Shown here: positions 29,984 through 39,353 of the stretch, piece by piece
How positions within the stretch are numbered: the first letter of the stretch is position 1
How the letters are laid out: every line of letters begins with the position of its first letter
From: DATEDA01 sp963754305
Lineage (GTDB): Bacteria; Pseudomonadota; Gammaproteobacteria; Burkholderiales; SG8-39
DNA: 64,000 nucleotides
Direction: 5' to 3'
Assembly: GCA_963754305.1 (NCBI GenBank)
Contig: CAVWFR010000026.1
Span: 1 to 64,000 of the forward strand
Made by a program: the position numbers and the translations under genes
Notes under the pieces: generated by a model
The model's input: only the letters and a program-made list of their open reading frames with translations
What the model was told of the DNA's origin: nothing
Database searches by the model: none

Positions 29984-31528
29984 ATGAGCCGGATTTTGGT
30001 GTTCGCCGCAACCGCACTCGCGGCGCTGATTGCGGGCTGCGCGAGCCTGCCCCCGCTGGAAGGTCGGACCGAGACGACCGCTCTCGCCGACACGGCGGGG
30101 ACGCGGATTGGCCGCGCGGTGGCGCCAGATGTCGCTGCGAATCCGGGCAAGACCGGGATCCGCCCCCTGCCGGAGGGGAACGCGGCTTTCGCGGCGCGTG
30201 CCCTGATCGCCGCCGCCGCGGACAAGTCCATCGATGCGCAGTACTACATCTGGCATGGCGATCAGGTCGGCTACCTGCTGTTCGAGGCCCTCTGGCAGGC
30301 GGCCGAGCGAGGGGTGCGGGTGCGCCTGTTGCTCGACGACCTCAATACGGGCGGGCTCGACCCCACGATCGCCGCGCTTGACGCCCATCCGAACATCGAG
30401 GTGCGCCTCTACAACCCGCTCGTGCAGCGCGGCGCCCGCCTGCTCAATTTCCTGACCGACTTCACGCGCGTCAACCGGCGCATGCACAACAAGTCGTTCA
30501 CCGTCGACAACCAGGTGAGCATCGTCGGCGGGCGCAACATCGCAAACGAGTACTTTGGCGCGGGAGGCGGCGTCGTCTACGCCGACCTGGACGTGATCGC
30601 CTTCGGCGCGGCCGTGCAAGAGGTGTCGAGGCAGTTCGATCTCTACTGGAACAGTCCGTCCGCCTATCCGGCGGCGAGCTTCGTAGGCGCTCCCGGGCCG
30701 GACGGCGCCGCCAACCTCGAGGCCAGGTTCGCCTCGACGCGCGCCGACCCGGAATCCGTCGCCTTCCTCGAGGCGGTGCGCGCGACGTCGGTCGTGCGGG
30801 ATCTGCGTGGCGGGCAGCTCGCGCTGGAATGGACGCACACCCAGGTGGTGTACGACAACCCGGCCAAGACGCTCGACACGACCGCCCGGACCGACGTCCT
30901 GCTCTTTCCGGAGCTTGTGCGGACGATCGGTCGGCCGGAGAAGACGTTCGATCTCATCTCCCCCTACTTCGTGCCTGGCGAGGAGGGCACCGCGGCGTTG
31001 GCGATGCAGGCGAGCAAGGGCGTGAAGGTGCGCATCTTCACCAACTCCCTGGCATCGACCCATGCGAGTGTCGTGCACGCGGGCTATGCGAAGCGCCGCG
31101 AGGATCTGCTCCGTGCGGGGGTCCAGCTCTACGAGATCAAGACGACGGCGGCGCGGGACGCGCGTCACGAGAAGGTCAAGTTCGGATCGAGCTCGCCGGC
31201 GGCCTTGCACGCGAAGACTTTCGCCGTGGACCGCCGCCGCATCTTCGTCGGCTCGTTCAACTTCGACCAGCGCTCGGCGCAACTGAACACCGAGATGGGC
31301 CTCGTGATCGACAGCCCGACGTTCGCACAGCGGCTCGCCGAGCGTTTCGACACCAACGCGCCGCTGGTTGCGTACGAGGTCCGGCTCGGGCCCGACGGTC
31401 GCAGCCTGGAATGGATCGAGCGGACCGCTTCGGGCGAAACGCGTTACGACACCGAGCCGGGAACGAACTGGTTCCAACGCCGGAGCGTCGACTTCTACTC
31501 GATTCTCCCGATCGATTGGATGCTCTAG
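29984..31528 (+). CDS. Phospholipase D family lipoprotein, ClsC-like cardiolipin synthase
   Basis: The 514-residue protein has a lipobox (AALIAGC, Cys19) and two HKD motifs: HNKSFTVDNQVSIVGGRN from His168 and HAKTFAVDRRRIFVGSFN from His409. The layout and the IDAQYYIWHGDQVG block are typical of the YmdC/ClsC group that makes cardiolipin from phosphatidylglycerol and another phospholipid, though other PLD activities cannot be excluded. The lipid anchor suggests action at the periplasmic face of a membrane. The ATG at 29984 gives the signal peptide; a TAGAAT hexamer at 29945 could be its -10 box. Confidence 0.87.
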   Translation: MSRILVFAATALAALIAGCASLPPLEGRTETTALADTAGTRIGRAVAPDVAANPGKTGIRPLPEGNAAFAARALIAAAADKSIDAQYYIWHGDQVGYLLFEALWQAAERGVRVRLLLDDLNTGGLDPTIAALDAHPNIEVRLYNPLVQRGARLLNFLTDFTRVNRRMHNKSFTVDNQVSIVGGRNIANEYFGAGGGVVYADLDVIAFGAAVQEVSRQFDLYWNSPSAYPAASFVGAPGPDGAANLEARFASTRADPESVAFLEAVRATSVVRDLRGGQLALEWTHTQVVYDNPAKTLDTTARTDVLLFPELVRTIGRPEKTFDLISPYFVPGEEGTAALAMQASKGVKVRIFTNSLASTHASVVHAGYAKRREDLLRAGVQLYEIKTTAARDARHEKVKFGSSSPAALHAKTFAVDRRRIFVGSFNFDQRSAQLNTEMGLVIDSPTFAQRLAERFDTNAPLVAYEVRLGPDGRSLEWIERTASGETRYDTEPGTNWFQRRSVDFYSILPIDWML

Positions 31529-31552
31529 CCCGCGCCTGGATCGACTGGACTC

Positions 31553-31936
31553 ATGATGCGGCTGCTGCTCTTTCTGCTGACCGTCGTGTTCGCTGCAGTG
31601 GGCGCCGCAGCACCCCTTTCTCCCGCTGCCCGCGCAGAGATCGACGCTTTGCTGTCCAGGCTCGACGCGTCATCGTGCACGTTCAATCGCAACGGCACCT
31701 GGTACCCGGCTACGGAGGCCAAGTCGCACCTCTTGCGCAAGCTGAAGTACCTCGAAGACCGGGGCGCGGTGCGGAGCACCGAGCAGTTCATCGAGCTGGC
31801 CGGCGCGAGCAGCAGCACCACGGGCAAACCCTATCTGGTCAAGTGCGGGAGCGGCGCTGCGGTTGAGAGCGGCGCATGGCTGCAGTCCCAGTTGCGGATC
31901 ATCCGTTCTTCCGGACGAGCAGGGAGCGTGCAGTAG
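31553..31936 (+). CDS. DUF5329 family secreted protein
   Basis: The 127-residue product has a signal peptide (cleavage around residue 19, GAAAP) and matches DUF5329: LSRLDASSCTFNRNGTWYPATEAKSHLLRKLKYLEDRG in two conserved blocks, then TEQFIELAGASSSTTGKPYLVKCG. Two cysteines (in SSCTF and VKCG) are positioned for a disulfide. It lies 24 bases after the PLD gene on the same strand, so co-transcription is likely. Function is unknown; the association with a phospholipid-modifying enzyme suggests an envelope role. Confidence 0.82.
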   Translation: MMRLLLFLLTVVFAAVGAAAPLSPAARAEIDALLSRLDASSCTFNRNGTWYPATEAKSHLLRKLKYLEDRGAVRSTEQFIELAGASSSTTGKPYLVKCGSGAAVESGAWLQSQLRIIRSSGRAGSVQ

Positions 31937-31950
31937 ATCGCAGAGTGATT

Positions 31951-33045
31951 TCACTGCACTCGCGGCGGCAACAGGTACAGCGTCATGGCGAAGATCAGGT
32001 AGACCATCAGTACCAACACGCCTACGAACCACGCCGACCGCCCGCTGTTCGTGACGAAGGCCGCGGTGACGGTGGCGATGAGCATCATTACCACCGCGCC
32101 CGGCCAGAATTGCAGGTTCATCGGCGCCGGGCCGATCACGTAGCTGAGCAGCACCAGCACCGGCGCCACGAACAGCGCGATCTGGGACGAGCTTCCCAGC
32201 GCGATGCCCACGCTCAGGTCCAGCCGGTTCTTGCGCGCGCCGGAGAACGCCGCGGCCATCTCCGCCGCGCCGCCCACCAGCGCCACGACGATGAAACCGA
32301 CGAACGCGGGGGTCATCCCGAACGTCTCCGCCGCCTTCTGCACCGACTCGACGAAGATCTCGCTCACGAGCGCAACCAATACCGTCACACCGGCCAGCGT
32401 AGCCAGCGCCAGTCCCATCGGCCAAGGCGCTTCGCCCTCCCCGGCGTGTTCCGCGCTGCCAAACAGCTCGCGGTGCGTCTTGAGCGAGAACAGCATCCCC
32501 AGTCCGTAGGCAACGATGAGCAGCACCGCCAGGCTTACGCTCAGCTTCTGGGTGAACGCCGCCGCCGCTGCCGAGTCGGCTGTGGCGACCGCCGAAGGAA
32601 CCAGCAGCGCGACCGTGGCCAGGAAGAGCAGGCCCGCCTGCACGCGCGCGTTGGCCCGGTTGTACTCCTGAACGTGGTGCTTGAGTCCGCCGAGCAGAAA
32701 CGACGCCCCCAGCATGAACAGCGTGTTGGTGACGATCGCGCCGGCGATGGACGCCTTCACCAGCATGTACTCGCCGGCGCGCAGGGCGGTGAGCGCAATC
32801 ACCAGCTCGGTCAGGTTTCCCAGCGTGGCGTTGAGCAGCCCACCCGCCGCATCGCCGGTCTTGGCCGCAACCGATTCGGTGGCGTGACTCAGCAGTGTCG
32901 CCAGCGGGACGATGGCGAGCACGGACAGCACGAAGAGCAGCGTGTGCGCCTCGGGCTCGAGCTTCGCGGCTGCAAACACCACCGGCACGACGGCGAGCAG
33001 CCAGAGCATCGGGTTGTGGCGGATCTCCTTGAGCAGGAGGTTCAT
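31951..33045 (-). CDS. Calcium/proton exchanger (CaCA family)
   Basis: The 364-residue inner-membrane protein has about 11 hydrophobic helices and the two inverted alpha-repeats of the Ca2+:cation antiporter family: GGLLNATLGNLTELVIALTAL in the first half and GGAAEMAAAFSGARKNRLDLSVGIALGSSSQIALF in the second, each with the conserved acidic residue (Glu in TEL and AEM). The usual second-repeat sequence is GNAAEH, so GGAAEM is a mild variation. It probably exports Ca2+ in exchange for protons. It converges with DUF5329, 14 bases apart. Confidence 0.88.
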   Translation of the reverse strand: MNLLLKEIRHNPMLWLLAVVPVVFAAAKLEPEAHTLLFVLSVLAIVPLATLLSHATESVAAKTGDAAGGLLNATLGNLTELVIALTALRAGEYMLVKASIAGAIVTNTLFMLGASFLLGGLKHHVQEYNRANARVQAGLLFLATVALLVPSAVATADSAAAAAFTQKLSVSLAVLLIVAYGLGMLFSLKTHRELFGSAEHAGEGEAPWPMGLALATLAGVTVLVALVSEIFVESVQKAAETFGMTPAFVGFIVVALVGGAAEMAAAFSGARKNRLDLSVGIALGSSSQIALFVAPVLVLLSYVIGPAPMNLQFWPGAVVMMLIATVTAAFVTNSGRSAWFVGVLVLMVYLIFAMTLYLLPPRVQ

Positions 33046-33159
33046 GCGTTCACCCGAGTTGGGACCTGAAATCGGTTACGAAGATCGTGCGGGATAATGC
33101 GTCGCCGGTATTCCACGGCGTGCACACTACACATATTGTGTCTAGGGAGCGGTGAGCGG

Positions 33160-34305
33160 ATGAGGTTAGTAGCTTGGTGCGTCACGGCGGGAGCCTTGTT
33201 CGCCGGGCATGCAGCCGCCGCCGATTTCGGAACCCCGGGCGGGCCCCCACCCGCGAATATCGAGGAGATCACCGGGATCCTGCGACAGGACCTCTACGAC
33301 ATCGAGCTGCTGATCAGTTACGGCACCTCCAAGGGCGGCTCGGCGGGGCACCTTGCCCTCGCCATTCGCGACCAGGCGCCGGGCGACGACATGGTCTACT
33401 CGGCCAATTTCTACGCCGACCGCAACCCCGCGCACGAGAAGGACTTCTACACCGGCGATCTCATGGTCCGGATCCCGAAGAAGGAGTACCTCTTCGGGAC
33501 GACGTCGTCGCTCGACCCCAAGGCCTCGTTCGGCCTCGACTTCGGCGAGATCTACAAGCGATCGGTGATCGGCGTGCGCGTCTACGGCGTGCCGGCCGGG
33601 GAGAAGGAGGCGCTCGCGGCCTTTTTCAGCCGCCTCAACGACGACTATCACAAGCGCGCCGGGAAGACCGAGTACCACGACGAGGAGATCAAGTACGACT
33701 ACCTGCGCCTGAACTGCGCCAAGACCATCGGCGCGGCGTTCAAGCTGGGCGCCGGGTACAAGGACCTGGAGGTCACGAGCGCCAGGATTTTCTCCGGCCG
33801 GAGGGTGGTCGCGGCGGCCAACGCGAACCTCCCCACCGAGATGGCGATGAAGCTCATCAAGGAGTGGGACGCGCGCGGCTACGGACTGGACGTCGTGCTG
33901 TACAAGAAGTACGGCGGCTCGACCTACGTGGACCCGCACGAGAAGGAGAAGGTGGCGTTCAAGGACCTGCCCAACCGGTTCCCCTCCGTCCTGTCGCGCG
34001 ACTTCCGGAGAGAGCAGGGGCAATACGAGGACTTCGACAATCTCTTCGCGGGGTACCTCCTCTACAACGTCGCCAAGTACAGCGTGCGCGTGAACGACGA
34101 GACGAAGCTGCTCGCGATCGAAAGGAGCAAACGCCCCATGGCCTACCCGGTGGCCGCCGAGCTCGCTGCCCGAAGCGCCAAGTCCGACAGCGAGAACTTC
34201 CGCCGGCGCATCCTGTTCCGGACGAGGGGAACCAGCATCGAGGCCGCGGAAAACAGGCAGCTCTACAAGGACACGGACGAGGGCAGCCGATCCACCTCGC
34301 CTTAG
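33160..34305 (+). CDS. Secreted protein, possible permuted papain-like enzyme
   Basis: The 381-residue product has a signal peptide (cleavage after about residue 21) and no family I can name with certainty. GTSKGGSAGHLALAIRD puts a conserved-looking His at 64, and YDYLRLNCAKTIGAAF puts a Cys at 186. A histidine before a cysteine in such contexts is seen in permuted NlpC/P60 or Lnb/DUF4105-type amidases and acyltransferases, so a cysteine enzyme acting in the periplasm is plausible. This is inference from two motifs. I chose ATG 33160, which gives the signal peptide and has GAGCGG upstream. An AT-rich stretch at about 33125-33140 may hold the promoter. Confidence 0.7.
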   Translation: MRLVAWCVTAGALFAGHAAAADFGTPGGPPPANIEEITGILRQDLYDIELLISYGTSKGGSAGHLALAIRDQAPGDDMVYSANFYADRNPAHEKDFYTGDLMVRIPKKEYLFGTTSSLDPKASFGLDFGEIYKRSVIGVRVYGVPAGEKEALAAFFSRLNDDYHKRAGKTEYHDEEIKYDYLRLNCAKTIGAAFKLGAGYKDLEVTSARIFSGRRVVAAANANLPTEMAMKLIKEWDARGYGLDVVLYKKYGGSTYVDPHEKEKVAFKDLPNRFPSVLSRDFRREQGQYEDFDNLFAGYLLYNVAKYSVRVNDETKLLAIERSKRPMAYPVAAELAARSAKSDSENFRRRILFRTRGTSIEAAENRQLYKDTDEGSRSTSP

Positions 34306-34480
34306 CCCGTCGGCCGTGCAGACGCGCCCCGAGCGGCGGCCCGCCAGCTCGGTCGTCCGCTCACGCGCTCGGATTCGGAACGGCTCGCGAATACCCTTCG
34401 TACCCGCGACTGTTCGAAACGCAGCGTCGCGAGGTCCTCCAGGGTCGGGGGCGCCCGGTCGCCGCTGGAATCGCCTACGC

Positions 34481-35110
34481 TCACTTCTTCTTCGCCGCCG
34501 CTGGCTTGGGTGCCGGCTCGACGGACAGGGCGAGAGCTTCGGTGTAGGTCACATCAACCTGGTCGCCCTTCTTGACGACCTTGAAGTGCTCGGGGTTCTG
34601 CACGTTGAGCGTCACGACATTGCCGCGCGGCCCCTTGAGCGTGATCGTGCTCTTCTTCGGATCGACGCCGATGACGTCGGCGATCGCGGTGACCTCCCGG
34701 GCGCCGGCGACGGCCGGCCGCTCGCCCGGCTTCGCCCGCGCGGCTCCCTCGGTCACGGTCACGTCACCCGCTTTGACCTTGGTCTTCCTCAGCTCGAGCT
34801 GCAGTGCCTCGGCGTAGCGCACGACGACGAGATCGCCGAGCTTGATCTGGTCGAAGTTCTTGACCTCGTCGCCCGCGACGATATCGACGACGTTGCCCTT
34901 CGGTCCCTTGAGCGTGACCGTCCGGGTCGCCTTGTCGATGCCGACGACCTGGGCGGAGATTTCCGCCGCGCGGGCGACGGCCGCCCTGCCTGGTTCGCTG
35001 GCGACGGCAGCGCCTCCGGCCGCGTCGGGCTTCTGCGCGAATGCCGGCGCGGCCGCGGCGAGCAGCGCGAGCACGAGGGCCCACCGGGTTCTTGTCAGGG
35101 ACTGTTCCAT
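34481..35110 (-). CDS. Periplasmic protein with two tandem 57-residue repeats
   Basis: The 209-residue product has a signal peptide (cleavage after AFA, residue 25) followed by two homologous domains at about 51-107 and 141-197. They share the pattern V-x-G-[IV]-D, TLKGPKGNVV or TLKGPRGNVV, then [KQ]-x-GD-x-V-x-V-x-Y-[AT]-EAL. The second is followed by an Ala/Lys-rich tail (AAAKKK). The short beta-strand pattern suggests a small barrel or OB-like fold. Similar proteins are common in Betaproteobacteria without assigned function. It stands alone, converging with the preceding gene. Confidence 0.75.
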   Translation of the reverse strand: MEQSLTRTRWALVLALLAAAAPAFAQKPDAAGGAAVASEPGRAAVARAAEISAQVVGIDKATRTVTLKGPKGNVVDIVAGDEVKNFDQIKLGDLVVVRYAEALQLELRKTKVKAGDVTVTEGAARAKPGERPAVAGAREVTAIADVIGVDPKKSTITLKGPRGNVVTLNVQNPEHFKVVKKGDQVDVTYTEALALSVEPAPKPAAAKKK

Positions 35111-35348
35111 GAGAGTTCTCCAGTCGAAGGGAAGGGTTGATTGGCCTGAGCGACGGCTTGTGCGTTGCCAGCCCGCGTTCCTTCAGTAAACCACGCGGGC
35201 GGCGGTTTCGCCGCACAATTCTACAAGGCGGCCGGGCATTCTCGGACAGGCGGGCATACGCTCTCCCAGTCGCGGTCGATTGCCGATACGAGATGTCCGG
35301 ATGCGATATGAAACGCTTCTTTCGATTCGCCTTCGAGACCAGCCAGGG

Positions 35349-35699
35349 TCAGCGGCCCATGCGGCGCTCGTACGCCTGCGAGAAACGGTTGCTGAGCCCC
35401 GGATCCCGCTGCGTCGGCCCCTTCGCGTCGAATTGGACGCGCACGCTGCCGTCGGCCTGGCGCGCGACGACCACCGTCACGTCGATCCCGTCCCTGGTGC
35501 CGCGAATGAGTCCCGTCGAGGGCTCCGCCGACGTGACCTGGACCCCCGCGTCCTGCGCGCCGCCGAGCGCCGCGTTCCACGCGCGGTCGAAGTTCGACGG
35601 CCCGGGGGCAGGAACCACCACCGGCTCGTAGACCACGCAGCCCGCGAGCGTCACGCTCACCAGGACGGATGCGAGGATGATGCGAAGTGCTCGTGACAT
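35349..35699 (-). CDS. Small lipoprotein
   Basis: The 116-residue product starts with a signal peptide and lipobox VTLAGC (Cys21), followed by a Pro/Val-rich linker and a compact domain beginning FDRAWNAALGGAQDAGVQV and ending YERRMGR. The AW-x-AALGGAQDAG motif is seen in small bacterial outer-membrane lipoproteins of unknown function. It is the last gene of the long minus-strand transport run, 24 bases after the porin gene, so it may be an accessory of the outer-membrane components. Confidence 0.75.
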   Translation of the reverse strand: MSRALRIILASVLVSVTLAGCVVYEPVVVPAPGPSNFDRAWNAALGGAQDAGVQVTSAEPSTGLIRGTRDGIDVTVVVARQADGSVRVQFDAKGPTQRDPGLSNRFSQAYERRMGR

Positions 35700-35723
35700 G
35701 CGGCCCTCCCTCCGGCTCGATCG

Positions 35724-36938
35724 CTAAAAGATGAGGTAGCGCAGCGACAGCTGCAAGCGCAGGTTCGTCGCGGATGCGCCGCCGACCTGGGTCGCCTCGC
35801 CCCACAGCACTTCGCCGCCGACGATCAGCGTCGGCGTGAGGCGATGCGCGAGGTTCGCCGAGGCGTACACCACGCGGCGCAGCTCGTCGGGGCGGCGGAG
35901 CTGGCCGCTGTCGCTGATCCACAGGGTGCTCGCGCCCGCCACGGTCATCCAGTCGGGCGCCCACTTGTGCTGGTAGTAGAGCGTGGCGCCGGAGCTCCGC
36001 AGCAGGTCGAACCGCCGGTCGGTGCCGAGCGCGACGCCCGTTTCGCTCAGCGGGTCGTTGAAATAGCGCCCGACGCCCTTGCCCGTCACTGCCTGAAATT
36101 GCATCGAGTCGTCGCCGAACACGTTGAGCGACCCCGAAAGCGATGCGCCGGTCCCGTTCACGTGCCGGGTTCGCGTCCCGAACGGGCTCTCGCCGATGGC
36201 GTCGATGCTCCGCGAGAGACCGGCGAGCTGCACGTGCCCGAAATCGCCCTCCCAGCGCACGCGCGCCGCGAGATCCGGCCGTCGCGCCTCCGTGTGCACG
36301 GAGAAGAGCTGGCCGCCGCCCTCGAGGTCCGCCTGCGGCTCCTCCACCGACGCCTGGAGCGCCCAGCCCGAACCGAACGGGATCGAGACGCGCGCGAGCC
36401 ACTGCCGCACGAACGTCACGCCGCTCGGCCCGTTGTAGTCGAGCGTCGTCGGCAGCGCGCCGTCGTCCATGAAAGTGGAGTAGGTCTTGCCGAGGAGCAG
36501 CCAGTCGCCGAGGCGCACGTAGAGCTGATTGAGCTCCGGCGCGGTCTTGCCGTCGAGCGGGAAGAGGTTCGCCTCGAGGCGGGTCCATACGTCGCCGATC
36601 GAAGTCGGCGTGCGCGAAAGCCACTGCAACGTCGACTGCCGCACGCTCAGCCGGTAGTCGGCGTTCGCCGGTCCGAACGGCGTCGTGGAGACGATGAAGG
36701 TGTTCTGCTCGTCGCCGTCCTGCTTCTTGCGGCTGGCGATTCCGTCAACCTGGACGTACCCGCCGAGGAGGTACTGCGTGTCGGTCCCGGGGATGGTGCG
36801 GATGGCGGACTTCAGCCGTTCGTTGAGCTGCGCCTCGAGGGCGGAGCCCTTCGAGGCGGCGAAGTCCGTCTCCGCCTCGGCGGCGATTGCGCCGGCTGCG
36901 AAAAGCGACGCGGCCGTCGCCGCGAGCGCGCGCTTCAT
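35724..36938 (-). CDS. DcaP-like outer-membrane porin
   Basis: The 404-residue protein has a signal peptide (cleavage after IAAEA), a short coiled N-terminal segment (LEAQLNERLKSAI), and then beta-strands ending in the aromatic C-terminus LSLRYLIF. The GGYVQVDGI, RLSVRQSTLQ and TRLEANLFP blocks resemble DcaP-type trimeric porins, which carry anionic substrates such as dicarboxylates. The start at 36938 overlaps the stop of the upstream gene (ATGA), so the two are translationally coupled. Its place behind a SulP anion transporter suggests a shared anionic substrate. Confidence 0.83.
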   Translation of the reverse strand: MKRALAATAASLFAAGAIAAEAETDFAASKGSALEAQLNERLKSAIRTIPGTDTQYLLGGYVQVDGIASRKKQDGDEQNTFIVSTTPFGPANADYRLSVRQSTLQWLSRTPTSIGDVWTRLEANLFPLDGKTAPELNQLYVRLGDWLLLGKTYSTFMDDGALPTTLDYNGPSGVTFVRQWLARVSIPFGSGWALQASVEEPQADLEGGGQLFSVHTEARRPDLAARVRWEGDFGHVQLAGLSRSIDAIGESPFGTRTRHVNGTGASLSGSLNVFGDDSMQFQAVTGKGVGRYFNDPLSETGVALGTDRRFDLLRSSGATLYYQHKWAPDWMTVAGASTLWISDSGQLRRPDELRRVVYASANLAHRLTPTLIVGGEVLWGEATQVGGASATNLRLQLSLRYLIF

Positions 36939-37597
36939 CCGCCGAGCGCCATGATCGCGGCCATCAGGACGGCGCCCACCACCGCCATCGCGGCGCCGCC
37001 GCGCCACCGGCTTCCCCCCGCGTGCCGCGCGAGGATCCAGCCGGAGAGGAAGAGCATTCCCAGCGCGACGAAGTTGGACACGCGCACCGCGGGCGCCGCC
37101 TGGTCGAACAGCATGAACGGGACCACCACCGGGAACGTCGCGAGCACGACGAGCAGGAAGACGCCGAGGGCACCCTTGAAATCGTCCAGGCCGAGGTGCG
37201 ACTGCACCGGCGGGGCCGGCTGCTCGACCAAGCGTCGGCGCAGCAGTTCGAGCCCGTCGGTGCCGGCGGCGGCCGCGATTCGAGGCGGCAGCGCGTCGGC
37301 GACGAGCGCCTGCCCCGCAACCGCGTCCGAACCGCCGCGCAGGCGCGCGAGCAGCACCCGGTTGCGCGTCCGTTCGGTCACCGTGCGAACGAGGTACATC
37401 ACCGCGTCGGCGAGACCCCAGGCGAGGTTGCAGCCGAGCGCGGTGATCATCATCGTGCGCACCTCCTCGCGGCCGGCCGTCGCCACGCTGAGCGACCCGA
37501 TGAACGTCATCGCCATCAGCAGGCCGAAGATCACCTCCGAGACGCGCTCGATCGGATCGAGCACGCGTTCCCGTCCGTTGCCTGCGACCTCTGGCAT
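36935..37597 (-). CDS. VIT/CCC1-like integral membrane protein
   Basis: The 220-residue product has about five hydrophobic helices in two groups (about 20-80 and 150-220) separated by a soluble loop. The N-terminus DPIERVSEVIFGLLMAMTFIGSLSVATAG and GCNLAWGLADAVMYLV resemble the VIT1/CCC1 iron/manganese transporter family. The match is partial: the second half is short, so a transporter function is tentative. It starts 22 bases after the SulP gene and overlaps the porin start by four bases, which argues for a common role in transport. Confidence 0.75.
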   Translation of the reverse strand: MPEVAGNGRERVLDPIERVSEVIFGLLMAMTFIGSLSVATAGREEVRTMMITALGCNLAWGLADAVMYLVRTVTERTRNRVLLARLRGGSDAVAGQALVADALPPRIAAAAGTDGLELLRRRLVEQPAPPVQSHLGLDDFKGALGVFLLVVLATFPVVVPFMLFDQAAPAVRVSNFVALGMLFLSGWILARHAGGSRWRGGAAMAVVGAVLMAAIMALGG

Positions 37598-37619
37598 GCA
37601 ACACTCCCCGTGACCCGTT

Positions 37620-39353
37620 CTAGGACTTCGTTTCGCCGGCGCCGGCCGTCGCCGCTCCGGCGAAACCTTCGAACTCGTCGACGACGTCGACCGCCGCGAT
37701 CCGGCGGCCGAAATAACCGGCGCGCTCCTCGAGCCCTTCGGCGCGCAGCATGTCCCGCACGGCGGCATGCGCCCCGGCCAGGCGGAAAGCGATGCCCGCC
37801 GACCGGAGCGCCGCGTGCAGCTTCGCGAGCATCCGCGCGCCCGCCACGTCGACGTTCGGGGTCGCGGACAGGTCGCACACCACCAGCCGCACCGGCGCCG
37901 CGCTCCGGCGGACCTTCGACCAGACCGCGTCCTGCACGTGCTCGACGTTGAAGTAGAGCAACGCCGACTCGACGCGGAAGACGATCGCGCCGGCGACCGG
38001 CGTGTTGTCCGGGTTCCGCTCCATGTCCGAAAGGCCGCGGAAACCGGGGATGCGCCCGAGGAACGCGACGTGCGGGCGCGCCGCGCGCCGGATGAGCAGC
38101 AGCAGGGACACCACCGCAGCGAGCATGACGCCCTTGAGGATCCCGAGCACCAGCACGCCGCCGAGCGCGACCATCGAAACGCCGAACTCGAACCGGCTCA
38201 CGCGCCACAGGTGCCGCAGCTCGGGCACGTTGATCAGGCCTTTGACGGCGACGAGCACGATCGCCGCGAGCACCACGTTGGGCAGGTTGCGCAGCAGACC
38301 CGTCAGGAAGATCAGGCACACCGCGATCGTGAGGGAGGCGAACACGAGCGCGAGCGGGGTCTTCGCGCCGGCCTTGTCGTTCACGGATGACTGCGACAGG
38401 CCGCCTGCGACCGGGTAGCCCTGGCTGAACGCCGCGGCCAGGTTCGCCGCGCCGAGCCCGAGCAGCTCCTGGCGCGGATCGATCGCGTAGCCGTTCTTCT
38501 GCGCCAGCGTGCGGGCGGCGGAGACGCCTTCCACGTACGCGAGCAGCAGGCACGCGAACGCGAGCGGGATGACGCCGTCCACGTCGCGCAGCCGCAGCTC
38601 CGGCGCGCGGAAGTCGGGCAGGCCTCTCGGCAGCTCGCCGACGATCGAGAAGCCGAGGCCGCCGAGCGAAGTGACCGACAGCGCGACGATGGAGAGCACC
38701 ACGACGGCGAGTGCGACCGGCCTGCCCGGCAGGAGCTTCTCGCCCGCGAGGAGCAGGGCGAGCGCGGCGAGACCGAAGAGGAGCACGGCGACGTTGGTGT
38801 CGGGAAGCTGGCCGGCGAGGACGGCGATGCGCTCGAAGAAGTGCTCCCCGCCGCCCTTCACGCCGAACAGCTTCGGCAACTGGGTCATCGCGATGGTCAA
38901 CGCCGCGCCCGCCTTGAAGCCGAGCAGGATCGTCTCGCTGATGAAGTCGACGAGCGAGCTCAGCCGCAGCGCCCACGCCAGCACGCTCATGACGGCCACC
39001 ACCAGCGCCGTCAGTGCCGCGATGTCGGCCCACCGTCCCGGATCGCCGGCGGCCATGCCGGCGACGGTCGCGCCGACCAGCATCGAGATGGCCGATGTCG
39101 GACCCACCGCGAGCTGGCGCGACGAGCCGAATAGGGCGTAGAACAGCCCCCCGGCCAGATAGCAGTAGATGCCGTACTGCGGCGGCAGCCCGGCGAGCGT
39201 CGCGTAAGCGAGCGACACCGGGATGGCGTAGGCGGCAAGGGTCACGCCAGCGACGGCGTCGCGGGGCAGCCACGCGCCCTGGTAGGAGGCGAGCCACTGC
39301 GCCGGCGGGAACGCCGCGCGCCAGCCGGTCGCCGGTGCAGGCGGGGTGGTCAC
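37620..39353 (-). CDS. SulP family anion transporter with C-terminal STAS domain
   Basis: The 577-residue protein has a SulP membrane domain of about 10-14 helices (AYAIPVSLAYATLAGLPPQYG, LFGSSRQLAVGPTSAISML, QGYPVAGGLSQSSVNDKAGA) and a cytoplasmic STAS domain from about residue 440 (FRVESALLYFNVEHVQDAV, CDLSATPNVDVAGARML). SulP proteins carry sulfate, bicarbonate or dicarboxylates; the substrate here is not determinable. I chose the GTG at 39353, which overlaps the stop of the K+ channel gene by four bases (GTGA) and gives a normal N-terminus; the longer upstream frame runs through the channel gene. Confidence 0.9.
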   Translation of the reverse strand: MTTPPAPATGWRAAFPPAQWLASYQGAWLPRDAVAGVTLAAYAIPVSLAYATLAGLPPQYGIYCYLAGGLFYALFGSSRQLAVGPTSAISMLVGATVAGMAAGDPGRWADIAALTALVVAVMSVLAWALRLSSLVDFISETILLGFKAGAALTIAMTQLPKLFGVKGGGEHFFERIAVLAGQLPDTNVAVLLFGLAALALLLAGEKLLPGRPVALAVVVLSIVALSVTSLGGLGFSIVGELPRGLPDFRAPELRLRDVDGVIPLAFACLLLAYVEGVSAARTLAQKNGYAIDPRQELLGLGAANLAAAFSQGYPVAGGLSQSSVNDKAGAKTPLALVFASLTIAVCLIFLTGLLRNLPNVVLAAIVLVAVKGLINVPELRHLWRVSRFEFGVSMVALGGVLVLGILKGVMLAAVVSLLLLIRRAARPHVAFLGRIPGFRGLSDMERNPDNTPVAGAIVFRVESALLYFNVEHVQDAVWSKVRRSAAPVRLVVCDLSATPNVDVAGARMLAKLHAALRSAGIAFRLAGAHAAVRDMLRAEGLEERAGYFGRRIAAVDVVDEFEGFAGAATAGAGETKS

